Origin: Caloranaerobacter ferrireducens
GTDB lineage: Bacteria; Bacillota; Clostridia; Tissierellales; Thermohalobacteraceae
NCBI RefSeq assembly: GCF_001730685.1
Contig: NZ_MDJR01000006.1
Coordinates: forward strand, 88,180 to 152,179
Length of the DNA stretch: 64,000 nucleotides
Direction of reading: 5' to 3'
The position numbers and the translations under genes are program-made. Shown here piece after piece: positions 15,953 through 24,716 of the stretch (position 1 is its first letter; each line of letters begins with the position of its first letter). Under the pieces are notes generated by a model. The model saw only the letters and a program-made list of their open reading frames with translations, was not told the origin of the DNA and searched no databases.

Positions 15953-17014
15953 TTATGCAAGCCAGTCTGGCGAATCTTTAATATATGGTCTTATACCATA
16001 TTTTTCGTCATGTTCTTTTAATATCTTTTCAATTACTTCTTTTGATTCTTTTATTCTATCTATTAATTCTAAATCTATACCTTGACTAAACGGACAACTG
16101 CTTATGCATATTCCACAATCAGTACCTAAACTTCTCCACATCTTATAACAGTCTTCCTGTTTTATCTGCCATCTTTTTATTCCATCTATCTCTACTGGAT
16201 CTCCTGAAGGAATTGCTCTACCAGGACATGTCCTTACGCATCTTTTACACACCTTACAAAATTCCTCTAATCCAAAATCTATTCTCTCATCGGGTATTAG
16301 TGGTATATCTGTAGTAACTACTCCTAATCTAACTCTTGAACCATACTCTCTCGTTACTATTATTCCTTTTCTTCCTATATCGCCAATCCCTGCATCTCTT
16401 GCTACAAGCGGAGCTACAACTAAATAATTACCATCCATATGATTTCTTGCATCATAACCTAATTCCCTAATATAATAAGATAAAAGCATTCCTATTACAG
16501 CTGCATCCACATATGCTTTTGATGTTTCTATCACTTCAGATACTTGAGGTGCTCTATTAATCATATTTTTATCCATTTCAACTGCAAAAACTATTCCATA
16601 AGGATGTTTAGCTTCTACTTCTTGACCATATACATCTTCTCGTCTACCTCTATGACTATAATAGTGGTATTCTTTCATCTTTGCTATTCCAACTAATTTA
16701 GCTCCATAATACTTAGCTAGTCCCTTTATCTTTTTTGTCATATCCTCAGCATTAACTTCAACTTTAACGGAATTAACTGCTCCTTCAACATAATTCATTA
16801 TATCTCCCAAAAATCTAAAGTTTGCTACCGCAATTGGTGAATTTATTGGATTATAAGTAGCTGTACCTTCTCCACATATTTGAGGTCTATTTCTAATATC
16901 ATCATCTATTTCCTTTTTATCTTTATTCCTTTTATAATAATCTTCATATTGAGGCGTACCTTTTTTATAGTTCATCCTCGCAAACATTGTATCTCTTTCA
17001 TCTATCCTTTTCAA
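15953..17014 (-). CDS. Cytosolic reductive-dehalogenase-like 4Fe-4S protein
   Basis: The protein resembles the catalytic core of corrinoid-dependent reductive dehalogenases (RdhA/QueG superfamily). It has a nitroreductase-like corrinoid-binding region (VAPLVARDAGIGDIGRKGII, then REYGSRVRLGVVTTDIPL), then a ferredoxin-like module with CxxCxxCxxxCP (residues about 253-263) and a second cluster motif ending CGICISSCP (about 300-308). There is no Tat signal and no rdhB membrane anchor nearby, so it is not a classical respiratory dehalogenase. I chose the TTG start because GGAGTG precedes it at 6 bases; the upstream ATG has no site. The substrate is unknown. Confidence 0.78.
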   Translation of the reverse strand: MKRIDERDTMFARMNYKKGTPQYEDYYKRNKDKKEIDDDIRNRPQICGEGTATYNPINSPIAVANFRFLGDIMNYVEGAVNSVKVEVNAEDMTKKIKGLAKYYGAKLVGIAKMKEYHYYSHRGRREDVYGQEVEAKHPYGIVFAVEMDKNMINRAPQVSEVIETSKAYVDAAVIGMLLSYYIRELGYDARNHMDGNYLVVAPLVARDAGIGDIGRKGIIVTREYGSRVRLGVVTTDIPLIPDERIDFGLEEFCKVCKRCVRTCPGRAIPSGDPVEIDGIKRWQIKQEDCYKMWRSLGTDCGICISSCPFSQGIDLELIDRIKESKEVIEKILKEHDEKYGIRPYIKDSPDWLA

Positions 17015-17086
17015 AATGAACACTCCATTCATCTACTTAGAATTATATTTCTATATTTTCATCATTTATTATAACATACTTATCTT

Positions 17087-17503
17087 TTACATAATATTCA
17101 AATTAAAATATAAATCAATAAGATTTATTACATAGATTAAAGCATAACTTAGAACGAACCAAGGGATAGATAAAAAGTTAATACTCTCATATAAAATAAT
17201 CAAAACCAAAAAAAAACAACTAAAAAATAAATTATATAAAATATTTATTTGCAAGATTTTACTGTTCATATTTATTCTATTTAAATGTTTAACTCTTTTA
17301 AATAAAAAAATAAGTATTATTATTCCTAAAAATATTATTAACTTATATGAGTTTAATAAATTTGGGATAAATATTATATTATCTAATAATCTACGACGAC
17401 AAAACAAATCGCGATAAACAGACATTGAAACACTTGAAAGCTGTTCTAACAAAAATCCTATTAAATTTAGAAAAACGTAAACAACTAATATAATATTAAT
17501 CAT
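17087..17503 (-). CDS. Hypothetical four-helix membrane protein
   Basis: I do not recognise a family. The 138-residue protein has about four hydrophobic segments separated by short basic loops (CRRRLL, KRVKHLNR). AAAGGAAG lies about 11 bases before the ATG. It stands alone between a duplicated terminator hairpin upstream and the dehalogenase-like gene downstream, on the same strand as both neighbours. Confidence 0.55.
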   Translation of the reverse strand: MINIILVVYVFLNLIGFLLEQLSSVSMSVYRDLFCRRRLLDNIIFIPNLLNSYKLIIFLGIIILIFLFKRVKHLNRINMNSKILQINILYNLFFSCFFLVLIILYESINFLSIPWFVLSYALIYVINLIDLYFNLNIM

Positions 17504-17525
17504 TTTTATATATTCTTCCTTTCAA

Positions 17526-17617
17526 AAAACTCATATCATCAGATAAGAGTTTTAGTTTGTTGACAAAATTATATTTTTCAACTAAGCGTGAAACTCCTAT
17601 CATCAGATAGGAGTTTT
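17526..17617. repeat. Duplicated terminator hairpin flanking a 37-bp insert
   Basis: Two near-identical hairpins (stem AAACTCCTATC/GATAGGAGTTT with loop ATCA, and a variant with two changes) flank about 37 bp. The insert begins AGTTTGTTGACAAAATTATA and ends TCAACTAAGCGTG. On the minus strand, the direction of the rhodanese gene, the first hairpin is followed by CACGC and only the second has a T-run. This resembles the duplicated hairpin around the element after pckA. Confidence 0.8.
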
Positions 17618-17624
17618 TCAAAAA

Positions 17625-19013
17625 TTAATTTTGCCTTGGATCCCCAAATTCTACTGGATTTGATTCATCCATACTCCATTCATACCATCCACCATCATAT
17701 ACTGAGATATTCTCCCATCCCATTAAATATGCATAGAAAAATGCTTCACTCGCTCTCCATCCAGTTCCACAGAAAAATGCTATCTTCTTATCTGGAGTAA
17801 TACCCCACTCTTCCCAATTCTTCGCAATTTCATGGTAGTTTCTCATAGTATTATCTATATTTCTATAATCTTGCATATGGTATGGATCTGAACCTGCATG
17901 GCCCCAAACAGCTCCAGCAATACGCCCTTTTGGTTTAATATAACTATATCCGCTCGTCTTACCAATATATTCATCCCAACTACGAATACTTACTAACAAA
18001 GCATTTTCATCTTTAAGTATTTGCTTTGCCTCTTCAATATCTATTATATATTCAGGATGTGCAGGAACCTCAATTCCAAAATCATCTACTGGTTGTGGCA
18101 TTCTAACTTCTTTTTCAACTTGATATCCCGCATTAACCCAAGCATTAAAACCACCATCTAATAATCTAACATCTTCTACTCCTGCATACATCATTATAGA
18201 AGCAGCTCTAGCCGCAGCCATTGTATCTGCACCATATAATATCACAGTAGTATCATATGTCACACCATAATCTTCAAGCACTTTCTTAATTTTTTCATCA
18301 GAAACTCTGTTCCAAAGAGGTTCTTCCTCTATTAAATTCGTATCTAAATGTATTGCACCTGGTATATGCCCTTTTTTATAATCTTTTGGTGGTCCCCAAC
18401 TAACTTCAAATATCACATATTTATCATTATTATAAGTATCTGGTTTTTTCCCATTTATTAAATCGTTAATCCATTTAGGATGAACCAATTTTTCATAATT
18501 TTTTAAGCTCTCCATCGGTAAACTTTCATCTTTAGACCATTCAACAATACCAGAATTATAAATTAAAACATTCTCGTAGCCCAAACTTCTTAAAATATTA
18601 GCCATATCTTGAACATTTTTACCTCTAGCATCATATACAACTACAGTCTTTTCAGTAGTTACACCCTTGCTTTTTAATATCCTTTTTATATCTTCATCTT
18701 TTAATTTTTTATCTTTTATCCACGAATAAGGAAAATCTACTGCTCCTTTAATATGTCCGCTTCTTTTTTCTCCTTCTAATTTCCATCCATTATACTGAGC
18801 AGAACTACGAATATCAACTAATATTAAATTATCTTCATTTAATCTCTTTTTTAATTCCTCTGTTGTAATAACTTTTACTTCAGATTTTTTTTCGTCATCT
18901 AGCGTTACATTTTTTGCTTCTTGCTGTGATTTTTGTGTACAACCACTAAAAATAATTAAATTTACCAATAGAATCATTACTAAAACTAATAAAAGACTTT
19001 TTCTTTTGAACAT
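17625..19013 (-). CDS. Triple-rhodanese lipoprotein (thiosulfate sulfurtransferase family)
   Basis: A lipoprotein signal peptide with lipobox IFSGC (Cys25) is followed by three rhodanese domains in tandem. Only the third keeps the active-site loop, FFCGTGWRAS. The first has VVYDARGKNV, with Asp in place of Cys, and the second has ILYGADTMAA with no Cys. The surface-anchored protein could move sulfane sulfur; the inactive domains may be structural or bind partners (inference). The ATG is chosen because GGAGGAGC lies just before it; a longer frame has no such site. It ends at a duplicated terminator. Confidence 0.88.
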   Translation of the reverse strand: MFKRKSLLLVLVMILLVNLIIFSGCTQKSQQEAKNVTLDDEKKSEVKVITTEELKKRLNEDNLILVDIRSSAQYNGWKLEGEKRSGHIKGAVDFPYSWIKDKKLKDEDIKRILKSKGVTTEKTVVVYDARGKNVQDMANILRSLGYENVLIYNSGIVEWSKDESLPMESLKNYEKLVHPKWINDLINGKKPDTYNNDKYVIFEVSWGPPKDYKKGHIPGAIHLDTNLIEEEPLWNRVSDEKIKKVLEDYGVTYDTTVILYGADTMAAARAASIMMYAGVEDVRLLDGGFNAWVNAGYQVEKEVRMPQPVDDFGIEVPAHPEYIIDIEEAKQILKDENALLVSIRSWDEYIGKTSGYSYIKPKGRIAGAVWGHAGSDPYHMQDYRNIDNTMRNYHEIAKNWEEWGITPDKKIAFFCGTGWRASEAFFYAYLMGWENISVYDGGWYEWSMDESNPVEFGDPRQN

Positions 19014-19161
19014 GTAAGCTCCTCCTTTTAGAATTTTCCGAAAACATTCTAACAGAAGCAACTTACATACTCAAATTAATTTTTTCTATAATATAATCTG
19101 ATATTATTTAAATAATTTATAATTAATATCCAATTTAACATCATTCTTCACTATAAAATAA

Positions 19162-19734
19162 CTAATATTTCCCTTTTAACTCTTTATATCTAAAACAATC
19201 TGTAATATGGTCATTTACCATTCCTACTGCCTGCATATGAGCATAGCAAATTGTTGGACCAAAAAATTTAAATCCTCTTTTCTTTAAATCTTTGCTTATT
19301 TTTTCAGATAACTCTGTTTTAGATGGTATTAAAGATTCGTCTGTCCATGAATTTACTATCGGCTTATTATATACAAACTGCCATAAGTATTTATTGAAAC
19401 TACCAAATTCCTTTTGAATCTTTAAGAAAACTTTAGCATTATTAATTACTGCCTCAATCTTTTTTCTATTTCTAATAATACCCTTATTTTTCATTAACTC
19501 TTCAATTTTACTTTCATCATACTTTGATATTTTTACAGGATCGAAATTATCAAATGCTTTTCTAAAATTTTCTCTTTTTTTAAGAATAGTAATCCAACTA
19601 AGACCTGCCTGAAATGTTTCTAATACTAAAAATTCAAATAGTTTCCCATCATCATGAATAGGTACTCCCCATTCTTCATCATGATATTTTACATATATAG
19701 GGTCATCACTTACCCATCCACATCTTTTTTTCAT
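19162..19734 (-). CDS. tag: DNA-3-methyladenine glycosylase I
   Basis: Tag excises 3-methyladenine from alkylated DNA. At 190 residues it has the family's N-terminus RCGWVSDDPIYVKYHDEEWG and C-terminal zinc and base-recognition region FFGPTICYAHMQAVGMVNDH followed by DCFRY. The ATG follows GGGGGG at 6 bases. It starts one base after the MATE transporter stop codon, so both are on one transcript. Confidence 0.95.
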   Translation of the reverse strand: MKKRCGWVSDDPIYVKYHDEEWGVPIHDDGKLFEFLVLETFQAGLSWITILKKRENFRKAFDNFDPVKISKYDESKIEELMKNKGIIRNRKKIEAVINNAKVFLKIQKEFGSFNKYLWQFVYNKPIVNSWTDESLIPSKTELSEKISKDLKKRGFKFFGPTICYAHMQAVGMVNDHITDCFRYKELKGKY

Positions 19735-19735
19735 T

Positions 19736-21148
19736 CTAGTCCCCCCATTTAATATATTTAATTTTACCTCCCATTTTCTTTAAAAACAGTTCCAACTTAT
19801 CTTTTTTAAAGTATGGACTTTTTACTAGCAGTATAATAAACCACGTCATCAAAATAATACCTTTAAAAACACTACTCATACTTATACTCCACCATACACC
19901 ATTTAGTCCTAGTAAATTACTAGATGAAAGAACCATAGATGCTGGTACTCTTAGTCCAGTTAATACAATACTTACAATAGAAGGAGGCAATGTCTTTCCA
20001 AGTCCGTTGAAAGCACCTGCTGTAGTAATTTCTATACACATAAAAAGCTGAGATAATCCCAAAATCCTAAGGTAAATTACCCCCTGTCTAATCGCTTCTT
20101 CTTCAGGTATAAATATTGAAAATATCGGTCTTGCACCAAATATCAATAAACATGTAGCAATTACACCTACAATACTTACAATTCCTATCGCTGTAAAATA
20201 CCCTTTGTAAATTCGTTCCCATTTATTAGCTCCATAATTTTGTCCTACAAAAGCACTTATTGCTGTTGAAAAACCACTAGCAGTCATCCATGATATCGCT
20301 TCAATTTGAGAGCCTACTTTTTGTACTGCTATAGGTATTTCTCCCCAATTAGCAATAATTCTTGCAATCATCATTGCAAATATTGTAAATAATCCGCTCT
20401 GCATAGCAACAGGCAACCCAATTTTTACTATTCTTTTAACATAATGAACTTTTGGAAGTTTAAATAAGTGAATTTCTGAAAAAAGCATCATATTATTCGC
20501 ATTATAAACAAAAATCATAGTAACAATAAATTGTGCGGTAATAGTTGCTAAAGCAGCACCTTTTACACCTAAAGCTGGTAAAGGCCCAAGTCCTAAAATA
20601 AGTAAAGGGTCTAGCACCATATTAATAATTAATCCAATAGTATTTATAATAAAAGGAGTTTTGCTATTACCATATCCATTCAAAATAGCTGTAAATATTG
20701 GATTTATAAAGAAAAAAACTATGCCTAAAGCTATTATTTTTAAATAATTAACAGCCATATTAATAACTTCGACATCTCTTAAATTGAACAAAGATATCAG
20801 TTGATTACGAAATATAAACAAACATGTTCCATAAAGCAGCGCAAGTAATATATTAATCTGAATAGTATGCCTAATAAATTTCTTAGCAGCTTGTATATCT
20901 TTTTTCCCTATAGATTGAGCTACACCAACCTCTGCTCCTATTTTAGATATAAGAATAAAAGCCATCCCTAACCAAGTAAAAAAACCTGCCGTTCCAACAG
21001 CAGCAACAGCTTTACTTCCTACTCGACCAATCCATATCATATCCGTCATGTTGTAGGCCATCTGAACAAAAGATGTCCCCATAATAGGCAAAGCTAATTT
21101 TATTATTGACTTAAATATATTTCCTTCTGTTAATCTATTATTATTCAT
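19736..21148 (-). CDS. MATE family efflux transporter
   Basis: A 470-residue protein with twelve predicted helices and the duplicated MatE fold. Typical segments are NMTDMIWIGRVGSKAVAAVG in the first half and TASGFSTAISAFVGQNYGA in the second. Members export drugs or other cations and organic compounds with Na+ or H+; the substrate is unknown. It is the first gene of a two-gene unit with tag, with GAGGTAA before the ATG. There is no regulator beside it. Confidence 0.93.
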   Translation of the reverse strand: MNNNRLTEGNIFKSIIKLALPIMGTSFVQMAYNMTDMIWIGRVGSKAVAAVGTAGFFTWLGMAFILISKIGAEVGVAQSIGKKDIQAAKKFIRHTIQINILLALLYGTCLFIFRNQLISLFNLRDVEVINMAVNYLKIIALGIVFFFINPIFTAILNGYGNSKTPFIINTIGLIINMVLDPLLILGLGPLPALGVKGAALATITAQFIVTMIFVYNANNMMLFSEIHLFKLPKVHYVKRIVKIGLPVAMQSGLFTIFAMMIARIIANWGEIPIAVQKVGSQIEAISWMTASGFSTAISAFVGQNYGANKWERIYKGYFTAIGIVSIVGVIATCLLIFGARPIFSIFIPEEEAIRQGVIYLRILGLSQLFMCIEITTAGAFNGLGKTLPPSIVSIVLTGLRVPASMVLSSSNLLGLNGVWWSISMSSVFKGIILMTWFIILLVKSPYFKKDKLELFLKKMGGKIKYIKWGD

Positions 21149-21221
21149 GCTTATTTTACCTCATTTCTGATAGCACGTTTTTGAATTTACTTTAATTATT
21201 ATACAATTTAATTTACTCTTA

Positions 21222-21259
21222 ATCAAAACACCTTCTGAGCTATTTTAGCCAGAAGGTGT
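21222..21259 (-). terminator. Terminator after the YfcC-family transporter gene
   Basis: ACACCTTCTG pairs with CAGAAGGTGT, followed on the minus strand by TTTTGATT. It ends the arginine deiminase cluster. Confidence 0.82.
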
Positions 21260-21296
21260 CTCAATTTAAATTACTAATCGTTAGCTTTACCTTAGA

Positions 21297-22715
21297 TTAT
21301 CCCATTACTACTCCTAAACTTAATGCAGCAATAATTATTATCATTAATATCACTAAAAGTTTCCATGTGTGTTTTAACCATTTATCATAAGATAATCTAC
21401 CTATAGCTAAACCTCCCATAACAACTGCACTAGTAGGAGTAATTAAATTAACAATACCTGAAGCAGACTGATAAGCAGTTATTACTATATGTCTTGCAAC
21501 TCCTGCAAAATCTCCTAACGGCGCCATAATAGGCATTGATAAAGTTGCTAATCCAGATGTAGAAGGAATTAAGAATGATAATGGTATATAGAATAAGTAT
21601 GTTAATATAGCAAACGGCACAGAACCTGTTTGTGATAAAGTTTTTTCTCCTAAATTAAGCACAGTATCTGTAATATTACCTGCATTCATTACGACAGTAA
21701 TACCACGAGATACTCCAATTATTAATGCAACACCTAATAAGTCACGTGCTCCTTCTACAAACGCTGATACAAGTTCCTTTTCATTCATACCTGCAGTCAA
21801 ACCAATAACAATTGCTGAGACTAAAAATAGTGCAGTTAATTCACCAAACCACCACCATAAAGTCGGAATAGCTGTAATACCTATATCTTCAAAAGGAATA
21901 ACTCCAAATACCATAATTATAAAAGTTAGAGCAAATAAAAATAATATAAACTTTCTCTTACCAGTTAATTCTGGGAATTCATTTTCAGGCTTCTTTGATA
22001 AGAAATGCTTCTTATTATCTTCCCACATATCGTACACAATGGATTTTGTCGGATCTTTTTTCACTTTTTCTGCATATCTCATAACAAACAAAATAGCCGC
22101 TAACTCACTTGCTATTAATATTAATAATCTTAATCCAATACCCTCACCTAACGAAATTCCTGCAAATCCTGATGCTATTCCTGTTGCAAATGGATTTACT
22201 GTAGAACCAAGTACTCCTACACCTGCTCCTAACATTATAACTGATATAGCTGTTACAGAATCATACCCTGCTGCTATAAATACAGGTAACAACAATGGAT
22301 AGAATGCTATAGTTTCCTCTGCCATACCAAAACTTGTTCCACCTAATCCAAAAAGTATCATTAGAATTGGAATCATCCATTTTTCCTTACCTTTTAAGTC
22401 TCTTGTTATTTTAGCTATTCCTGCATCTATAGCACCTGTTTTCATAACAACTCCCAAGAAACCACCTATCACTATAACAAATAAAGCTACATCAACTGCA
22501 TCATAAAATCCTTCAATAGGAGCCATTACTACCTCTTTAAATCCCTGCGGATTTCTATCAACAAGATGATAAGTACCAGGAATCGGCTCTTTCTTCGCAG
22601 CATTAGGATCAACATAATCATACTGACCTGCTGGTACAATCCATGTTAATATTGCTACAGCTATTATAATTGCAAATAAAATAGTGTATGCAGTTGGCAT
22701 TTTAAGTTTTTTCAT
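21297..22715 (-). CDS. YfcC family transporter, candidate arginine/ornithine antiporter
   Basis: A 472-residue membrane protein of the YfcC/C4-dicarboxylate-carrier-like family, with WIVPAGQYDYVD in the first loop, GGTSFGMAEETIAFYPLLLP, and IPSTSGLATLSMPIMAPLGD. YfcC-type carriers near arginine deiminase genes are often called basic amino acid antiporters and take the place of ArcD. Here it is the last gene of the arcA-arcB-arcC cluster, so arginine/ornithine exchange is the likely job (inference). GGAGGGG precedes the ATG. Confidence 0.85.
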   Translation of the reverse strand: MKKLKMPTAYTILFAIIIAVAILTWIVPAGQYDYVDPNAAKKEPIPGTYHLVDRNPQGFKEVVMAPIEGFYDAVDVALFVIVIGGFLGVVMKTGAIDAGIAKITRDLKGKEKWMIPILMILFGLGGTSFGMAEETIAFYPLLLPVFIAAGYDSVTAISVIMLGAGVGVLGSTVNPFATGIASGFAGISLGEGIGLRLLILIASELAAILFVMRYAEKVKKDPTKSIVYDMWEDNKKHFLSKKPENEFPELTGKRKFILFLFALTFIIMVFGVIPFEDIGITAIPTLWWWFGELTALFLVSAIVIGLTAGMNEKELVSAFVEGARDLLGVALIIGVSRGITVVMNAGNITDTVLNLGEKTLSQTGSVPFAILTYLFYIPLSFLIPSTSGLATLSMPIMAPLGDFAGVARHIVITAYQSASGIVNLITPTSAVVMGGLAIGRLSYDKWLKHTWKLLVILMIIIIAALSLGVVMG

Positions 22716-22898
22716 TTGTACCCCTCCTTGTTTTCAAGTTTTTCTTGTGTGTATTTAGAATACTTTATTATACATTCACATTAATATTATAACTAGTTAA
22801 TTTTTTTATACCAAGAACTTTATCTTTAAAAAATCGTTATTTTTTTATCAATCATCTCTAAAAAAAAGAAAAAGAAACAAAATAATTAAAATCGAAAA

Positions 22899-23696
22899 TC
22901 ATATGTGTATTTTTTGTCTTATCTTCTTTAGATTGGGCCCAAACTTCTTATCTAATTCTTCTTTATATTCTTTATACACTTCTGCAAGATAAATATCGTG
23001 AACTATAAATGATTCCGCCATCAACATAAAAGCCTTGTTTTCTGTCCATATGGCTTGCGATTTATCTCCATTAAACATAGCAAATAAAGATTCTTGACCA
23101 TCAGATACTAACGTGAACCATCTACCATGTTTAAAAGCATCAGATTCCATTTCTTCCATTTCATGATAATAAATCTCACCTATTTCTTCACTAACAGTAC
23201 CATAAAGTACAGTTACTATCTCTATGCCTTTTTGCTCTAAAAATTTTAATTCGTCCTTAAAATATTCATAATCTACATTCCATATTTCCAAATATAAAAA
23301 TTTATTTGTTCTAGCTAGAACTTTTTTAATCTTGTTTCTTATATTTTCTATTCCCTCTAAGTGTAGCATATATGAAATCTTATTTGTTGAATTCATTCTT
23401 TTTAAGCTATCTTTTAAATATTTTACTGTACTATTTACTTTCTTTTTATATGAATCTAAAAAGCTTTCTAAATCTACAGCTACATATTTGACAGGGTTAT
23501 CACTAATTATATTTACAAGATTCTTATCTAAAAGCTTAGACATAGTTTCATAAATTTTAGCCTGCGGAACGCCAGATAGTTTGCTTAATTCATAAGCTGT
23601 TATATCAGGTTTATTTAAAAGAGCTATATAGGCTTTAGCTTCGTACTTATTTATACCAATTTCCATTAATTTCTCTATTATTTTTTCTTCATTCAT
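22899..23696 (-). CDS. TrmB-type transcriptional regulator of the arc cluster
   Basis: The N-terminal about 75 residues form a winged helix typical of TrmB (GINKYEAKAYIALLNKPDIT, then YELSKLSGVPQAKIYETMSK). The rest is a TrmB-like C-terminal effector domain with a phospholipase-D-like fold. TrmB regulators are best known as sugar sensors. This one sits between arcC and the transporter gene on the same strand, suggesting it senses arginine, ornithine or a related signal (inference). AAGGAC precedes the ATG. Confidence 0.85.
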   Translation of the reverse strand: MNEEKIIEKLMEIGINKYEAKAYIALLNKPDITAYELSKLSGVPQAKIYETMSKLLDKNLVNIISDNPVKYVAVDLESFLDSYKKKVNSTVKYLKDSLKRMNSTNKISYMLHLEGIENIRNKIKKVLARTNKFLYLEIWNVDYEYFKDELKFLEQKGIEIVTVLYGTVSEEIGEIYYHEMEEMESDAFKHGRWFTLVSDGQESLFAMFNGDKSQAIWTENKAFMLMAESFIVHDIYLAEVYKEYKEELDKKFGPNLKKIRQKIHI

Positions 23697-23721
23697 TTAA
23701 TTGTAAGTCCTTCCCTATTGT

Positions 23722-24663
23722 TTACTCATTAACTATTAATGTTCCAGTCTTTCCTTCTATTCCTTCTTTAGCTTTTTCAAGAGAAGTAATTAATGCCTTT
23801 CTACCTTCTTTAGACTTAGCAAACTTTATTGCAGCTTGTACTTTTGGTAACATTGAACCAGGAGCAAAATGACCTTCTTCAATATATTTTTCAGCCTGAC
23901 CAACTGTTAATTTATCAAGCCATTCTTCATTTTCCTTACCAAAGTTTATTGCAACCTTTTCTACTGCTGTAAGAATTATTAAATAATCAGCATCTAATAT
24001 TTCTGCTATTTTTTCACTCGCAAAATCTTTATCTATAACTGCTGGAACACCGATTAAACTATTTCCTTCTTTTACAACTGGTATTCCACCACCTCCAACA
24101 GTTATTACAATATGACCATTATCAACTAAAGTTTTAACTACTTCTTTTTCAGCAACATCTACTGGAATTGGAGATGGTACTACTCTTCTAAAGCCCCTAC
24201 CTGCATCTTCCTTCATTATATATCCTTTTTCTTCCGCTAATTTCTTAGCTTCTTCTTCAGTATAAAATGCGCCTATTGGTTTTGTAGGATTATTAAATGC
24301 AGGGTCATCTTTATCTACAATAACTTGTGTTATAACCGTAGCTACTGGAATATTTAATCCTCTATTTAAAAGCTCCTCTCTTATTGCATTTTGAAGATGA
24401 TACCCTATATAACCTTGACTCATAGCTCCACATTCTGGGAATGGCATCTCTGGAGTAGTGCTACCTTCTGTTTTAGAAGCAATTTCCATAGCTAAATTTA
24501 TCATACCAACTTGTGGTCCATTTCCGTGAGCAATAATAACTTCATTTCCACTCTCTATTAAATCAACTATAGGTTTAGCTGTATTCTTAACTAATTCCAA
24601 TTGTTCTTTTGGTGTCTTACCAAGAGCATTTCCACCTAAAGCAACAACAATTTTTCTCTTCAT
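23722..24663 (-). CDS. arcC: Carbamate kinase
   Basis: ArcC makes ATP and ammonia/CO2 from carbamoyl phosphate, the energy-yielding last step of the arginine deiminase pathway. The 313-residue protein has the amino-acid-kinase fold with VVALGGNALG at the N-terminus, IAHGNGPQVGMI and TVGGGGIPVV. GAGGAGG precedes the ATG. It follows arcB after 53 bases that contain a small hairpin. Confidence 0.97.
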   Translation of the reverse strand: MKRKIVVALGGNALGKTPKEQLELVKNTAKPIVDLIESGNEVIIAHGNGPQVGMINLAMEIASKTEGSTTPEMPFPECGAMSQGYIGYHLQNAIREELLNRGLNIPVATVITQVIVDKDDPAFNNPTKPIGAFYTEEEAKKLAEEKGYIMKEDAGRGFRRVVPSPIPVDVAEKEVVKTLVDNGHIVITVGGGGIPVVKEGNSLIGVPAVIDKDFASEKIAEILDADYLIILTAVEKVAINFGKENEEWLDKLTVGQAEKYIEEGHFAPGSMLPKVQAAIKFAKSKEGRKALITSLEKAKEGIEGKTGTLIVNE

Positions 24664-24691
24664 ATTTACTCCTCCTCTTTTAGTTTAATTT

Positions 24692-24712
24692 AACAGGGGA
24701 CAGGCCCCTGTT
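24692..24712. other. Intercistronic hairpin between arcB and arcC
   Basis: AACAGGGG pairs with CCCCTGTT across ACAGG. Its T-run is on the plus side, so it should not stop arc transcription but may shape mRNA stability between cistrons. The GGGACAGG word recurs near 47.1 kb next to a transposase remnant. Confidence 0.7.
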
Positions 24713-24716
24713 ATTT

